Both the position numbers and the translations under genes were made by a program. From assembly GCA_030625925.1 (NCBI GenBank), contig DAOUPY010000050.1, positions 1 through 8,214 on the forward strand: 8,214 nt of DNA, written 5' to 3'. The stretch is from Fusobacteriaceae bacterium (GTDB lineage: Bacteria > Fusobacteriota > Fusobacteriia > Fusobacteriales > Fusobacteriaceae). Positions within the stretch are counted from its first letter, which is position 1, and every line of letters begins with the position of its first letter. The notes beneath the pieces were generated by a model. That model made no database searches. It had not been told where the DNA came from and saw only the letters and a program-made list of their open reading frames with translations. This document shows positions 6,371 to 8,214 of this stretch, piece by piece.

Positions 6371-7635
6371 AAGATTCCCTCCTCTAAATATTTTTTTGGT
6401 AGTTTAATAGAAAATATCGTTCCTATCTTGTGTTCTGTATCTACGGATATAGTACCTCTAAATTTTTCATCAATAAGGTCTTTAACAAGGGTTAATCCTA
6501 TTCCTCTATTAATATTTCCTGTTTCAGGGTCAAATTTAGTTGAAAAACCGGGGCTAAAAATATGTTTTAAGTGTTCCGGTGCAACTCCTGCTCCACTGTC
6601 TTTTACTGTAATTAATATAAAATCTTCCACTACCGAAATATTTAAAACAACTGTGGGATTAAGTGCATTTTCTGAAGCTTCAATTGCATTTTGAACCAAA
6701 TTTGAAAGGATAGACATGAAATAATAGTGATTTTTTACAAGGGCGTTTCCTGAAAGAATACATTGAAACATTATCTTTTTCTTTTCTTTTAGCTGTTCCT
6801 CTGTATTTAAGGTAAGAATACTGGTTATGGTTTTCAGATCTAAATCCGATAGTTCCATTAGTTCTGGAAATGTTTTTTTTATTCCCTGTATTACCCTGAT
6901 ATAACTTTTTTTTATCTCATGAACCTCTTTAGTGAGATTTAAAAGGGTTTCTCGAAGCTCAGACGAAACTTTTTCCATTTCGCCCATTTTATAGGCCTGA
7001 AAGGAATTTACCATAACTTCCTCAATATGTCCCATATTCTTTTTCATAAAATAAATTTCACTTTTAAATGTTGAGGTGAGATTCAGCAAATAACGGTATC
7101 GTATTTCATGCCCCTGATTTATTAAAAATGATTTATAATGTTTCATAGAAATTATAAGAATTAGCAGCATTCCGCTTCTTAGAAGTGCGACCATTAAAAG
7201 CCCCTTTAAGATGGTGATATTGATCCCGCCAAAACCTCCTCTAAAGAGCATTTCTATAATATTTGATCCATAATCACAAAAAATTGTAGTTATAATAAAA
7301 TTCATCAATGTTTTCTTTTTTCTATGCTCATATACAAAATAAAAAATCAAACCATAAGTAATATAAAAAGATATATCTGGAAGGGTCATACTGAAAGCCA
7401 CATTGTAATCGTACTGTGGCAAGAGGGTAAGATATCGGATTAGAGGTGAAATAAAAGCAGTTAGGCTGCATATACTGAGTGCTCCTAAATTCTCATTGAG
7501 GTAGATAAAAAAAGGAAGAAAAACAATAGATATAGTGACAATAAAGCCCTCCTTAAAGATCGGGAGGTGAAGAGTTGCCAGAGCTGCTATAATAAAGGAT
7601 ATAATGAATAACTGATAAAATTTTGACCTGCTCAT
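6367..7635 (-). CDS. Membrane sensor histidine kinase, GlnK-like
   Basis: A 422-residue kinase when started at ATG 7633-7635. Roughly the first 165 residues hold about six hydrophobic segments with short loops and no obvious large external domain, so the signal is probably sensed in or at the membrane. Next comes a helical linker with the likely phosphorylated histidine H239 in VHEIKKSY. The GHKL ATPase domain follows, with N-box LSNLVQNAIEA (N312 and N316), G1 box DSGAGV (346-351) and G2 box NRGIGLTLVK (376-385). It overlaps the response regulator gene by four bases, so the two are a cognate pair. Layout and partner resemble Bacillus GlnK (YcbA). A frame open to a TTG at 7654-7656 would add seven residues, but those codons contain the AAGGAG ribosome site, so the ATG is preferred. 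The ligand is unknown; an amino acid carried by the downstream symporter is the natural guess. Confidence 0.88.
   Translation of the reverse strand: MSRSKFYQLFIISFIIAALATLHLPIFKEGFIVTISIVFLPFFIYLNENLGALSICSLTAFISPLIRYLTLLPQYDYNVAFSMTLPDISFYITYGLIFYFVYEHRKKKTLMNFIITTIFCDYGSNIIEMLFRGGFGGINITILKGLLMVALLRSGMLLILIISMKHYKSFLINQGHEIRYRYLLNLTSTFKSEIYFMKKNMGHIEEVMVNSFQAYKMGEMEKVSSELRETLLNLTKEVHEIKKSYIRVIQGIKKTFPELMELSDLDLKTITSILTLNTEEQLKEKKKIMFQCILSGNALVKNHYYFMSILSNLVQNAIEASENALNPTVVLNISVVEDFILITVKDSGAGVAPEHLKHIFSPGFSTKFDPETGNINRGIGLTLVKDLIDEKFRGTISVDTEHKIGTIFSIKLPKKYLEEGIL
6377..6383 (-). promoter_or_regulatory. Shine-Dalgarno deciding the GTG start of the response regulator
   Basis: AGGAGGG on the minus strand, six bases before GTG 6368-6370, lies in the last codons of the kinase gene. 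Together with the intact receiver N-terminus (MKIFIVDDD) it fixes the non-ATG start. Confidence 0.85.
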
Positions 7636-7643
7636 GGATTGTG

Positions 7644-7649
7644 CTCCTT
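7644..7649 (-). promoter_or_regulatory. Shine-Dalgarno deciding the kinase start
   Basis: AAGGAG on the minus strand is eight bases before ATG 7633-7635. It lies within the extra codons that an upstream TTG start would require, so it argues for the ATG. Confidence 0.8.
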
Positions 7650-7714
7650 TTTCCAAATTTAGTAGTATTTATTATCTGAATTTTTTTATTCGATATCATA
7701 TATATAATCAATAG

Positions 7715-7723
7715 ATTATACCA
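7715..7723 (-). promoter_or_regulatory. Extended -10 promoter of the kinase-regulator operon
   Basis: The minus strand reads TGGTATAAT, a perfect extended -10 (TGnTATAAT). No good -35 is seen at the right distance, which extended -10 promoters tolerate. Transcription would start near 7708, giving a leader of about 70 bases. Confidence 0.55.
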
Positions 7724-7749
7724 CCAATTATCGGTAAATTAAAATTTAA

Positions 7750-7986
7750 AAAATACATAACATTAAGCAGTCTATGTCGAAAAAAGGTAGTTGCTGGGAT
7801 TATGCACCAATCGAAAATTTTTATAGTCATTTTAAATCTGGATTAATCTATTTATTGAAAGAGGAAACATCTATAGAAGCTTTGAAAGGAGAAATACATA
7901 AATATATGGAATTTTATAATAAAGAAAGAATACAATTAAAACTAAAAGGCTTGAGCCCTATAAAATATAGGAAACAAGCCTTTTAA
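7750..7986 (+). pseudogene. IS3-family transposase (orfB), 5'-truncated
   Basis: The frame reads HNIKQSMSKKGSCWD from about 7756, then APIENFYSHFKS and a tail FYNKERIQLKLKGLSPIKYR. This is the conserved C-terminal part of the rve/DDE integrase domain of IS3 and IS150-like transposases; the E in ENFYSHFK is the last catalytic acid. Homology starts before the ATG at 7774 and stops at an in-frame TAA (7747-7749), so that ATG is not a real start and the first two catalytic aspartates are missing. The residue after CWD is Y where N is usual. No ribosome site is present. The fragment cannot transpose. Its opposite orientation to all neighbours from 5546 on fits an inserted element that later decayed. 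Confidence 0.88.
7944..7984. terminator. Long hairpin at the transposase end, possible terminator
   Basis: AAAAGGCTTG (7944-7953) pairs perfectly with CAAGCCTTTT (7975-7984). Inside it CCTATA (7957-7962) pairs with TATAGG (7966-7971) around AAA. On the minus strand the stem is followed by AGTTTTAATT. It could therefore stop transcripts coming from the deaminase gene before they reach the kinase operon. It is also coding sequence of the transposase tail, so the structure may serve the IS itself. Confidence 0.45.
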
Positions 7987-8058
7987 AGGTAGCTTTTATT
8001 TTGTTGTCTGTTTGACAGGGTTAAGACTATAATTGAGTGTCCTTTTATTTGTTATTTT

Positions 8059-8214
8059 TTAAAATTTGATATCCTCATATGCTCTTCCCCAATAATGAGG
8101 CATCAATTCTTCTAAAGTTTTAAACTTTAAACTATTTTTTTTATTTGTAATTGCACATCTAACATTTTTTCCAAAATAACTTAACCTTTCCCGGCAGACT
8201 CCACAAGGACTTAG
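8059..8214 (-). CDS. Cytidine deaminase-family protein, C-terminal fragment
   Basis: The last 51 residues are visible; the gene starts beyond base 8214 and ends at TAA 8059-8061. The fragment opens with LSPCGVCRERL, the PCxxC half of the zinc site of cytidine deaminases. It closes with TLEELMPHYWG, typical of small single-domain members of this family. The missing upstream part should hold the H/C-A-E motif. Known role of the family: zinc-dependent deamination of cytidine or deoxycytidine in pyrimidine salvage. Related blasticidin-type deaminases share the same motifs, so the substrate is not settled by this fragment. Transcription would run toward the IS remnant. Confidence 0.82.
   Translation of the reverse strand, partial: LSPCGVCRERLSYFGKNVRCAITNKKNSLKFKTLEELMPHYWGRAYEDIKF

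Larger units (their letters stand above)
7750..8029 (+). mobile_element. IS3-family insertion sequence remnant
   Basis: This consists of the last third of an orfB transposase plus the non-coding right end. The segment after the stop codon contains TGTCTGTTTGACAGGG and then TTAAGAC (about 8005-8027), which looks like the terminal sequence of IS3-type elements. No left end, orfA, or most of orfB is present. The left break near 7750 abuts the upstream region of the kinase gene. The exact right boundary is a guess, since no target duplication can be matched. Confidence 0.6.

Noticed and set aside
7774..7986. The 70-codon frame as an intact small gene starting at ATG 7774
   Set aside because: Transposase homology extends upstream of that ATG, there is no ribosome site, and the domain is only the C-terminal part of orfB.

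Overview
The window is AT-rich and gene-dense. It suggests a low-GC anaerobic Gram-negative bacterium, most simply a member of the Fusobacteriota (Ilyobacter, Propionigenium or Fusobacterium relatives). Three things point there: the tail of an LPS-core gene (kdsB) implies an outer membrane, the Shine-Dalgarno sequences are strong AGGAGG types, and the protein families present are common in Fusobacteria and Firmicutes. The assignment is inference, because no rRNA or other marker gene is present.

Layout. At 2-148 (+) is the C-terminal end of kdsB. It converges on a minus-strand two-gene operon (1747 to 213) across a shared hairpin. That operon encodes a metallo-beta-lactamase-fold protein resembling the oxygen-binding diiron protein (ODP) / flavodiiron group, translationally coupled by an ATGA overlap to a GGDEF diguanylate cyclase. 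The pair reads as a sensor plus c-di-GMP output module. At 1762-2232 is a gene-poor stretch with a promoter for that operon, a decayed small CxxC-protein gene on the plus strand, and a terminator serving the next operon.

From 7635 down to 2233, four minus-strand genes form one functional block. They are a membrane GHKL histidine kinase and a GlnL/YcbB-type response regulator (GTGA overlap), then a strong terminator, then a RocB-like M20 metallopeptidase and an AGCS-family sodium:amino-acid symporter. By analogy with Bacillus GlnK-GlnL, which controls glutaminase and the AGCS transporter GlnT, the two-component system probably controls the peptidase-symporter operon in response to an amino acid or peptide. 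A near-perfect 12-bp direct repeat in front of the peptidase is a candidate operator. The peptidase has an unusual tandem duplication of its first 26 codons.

At 7750-8030 (+) is a 5'-truncated IS3-family transposase remnant with a likely right end. At 8059-8214 (-) is the C-terminal part of a cytidine-deaminase-family enzyme that runs off the window. No tRNA, rRNA, CRISPR array or riboswitch was recognised.
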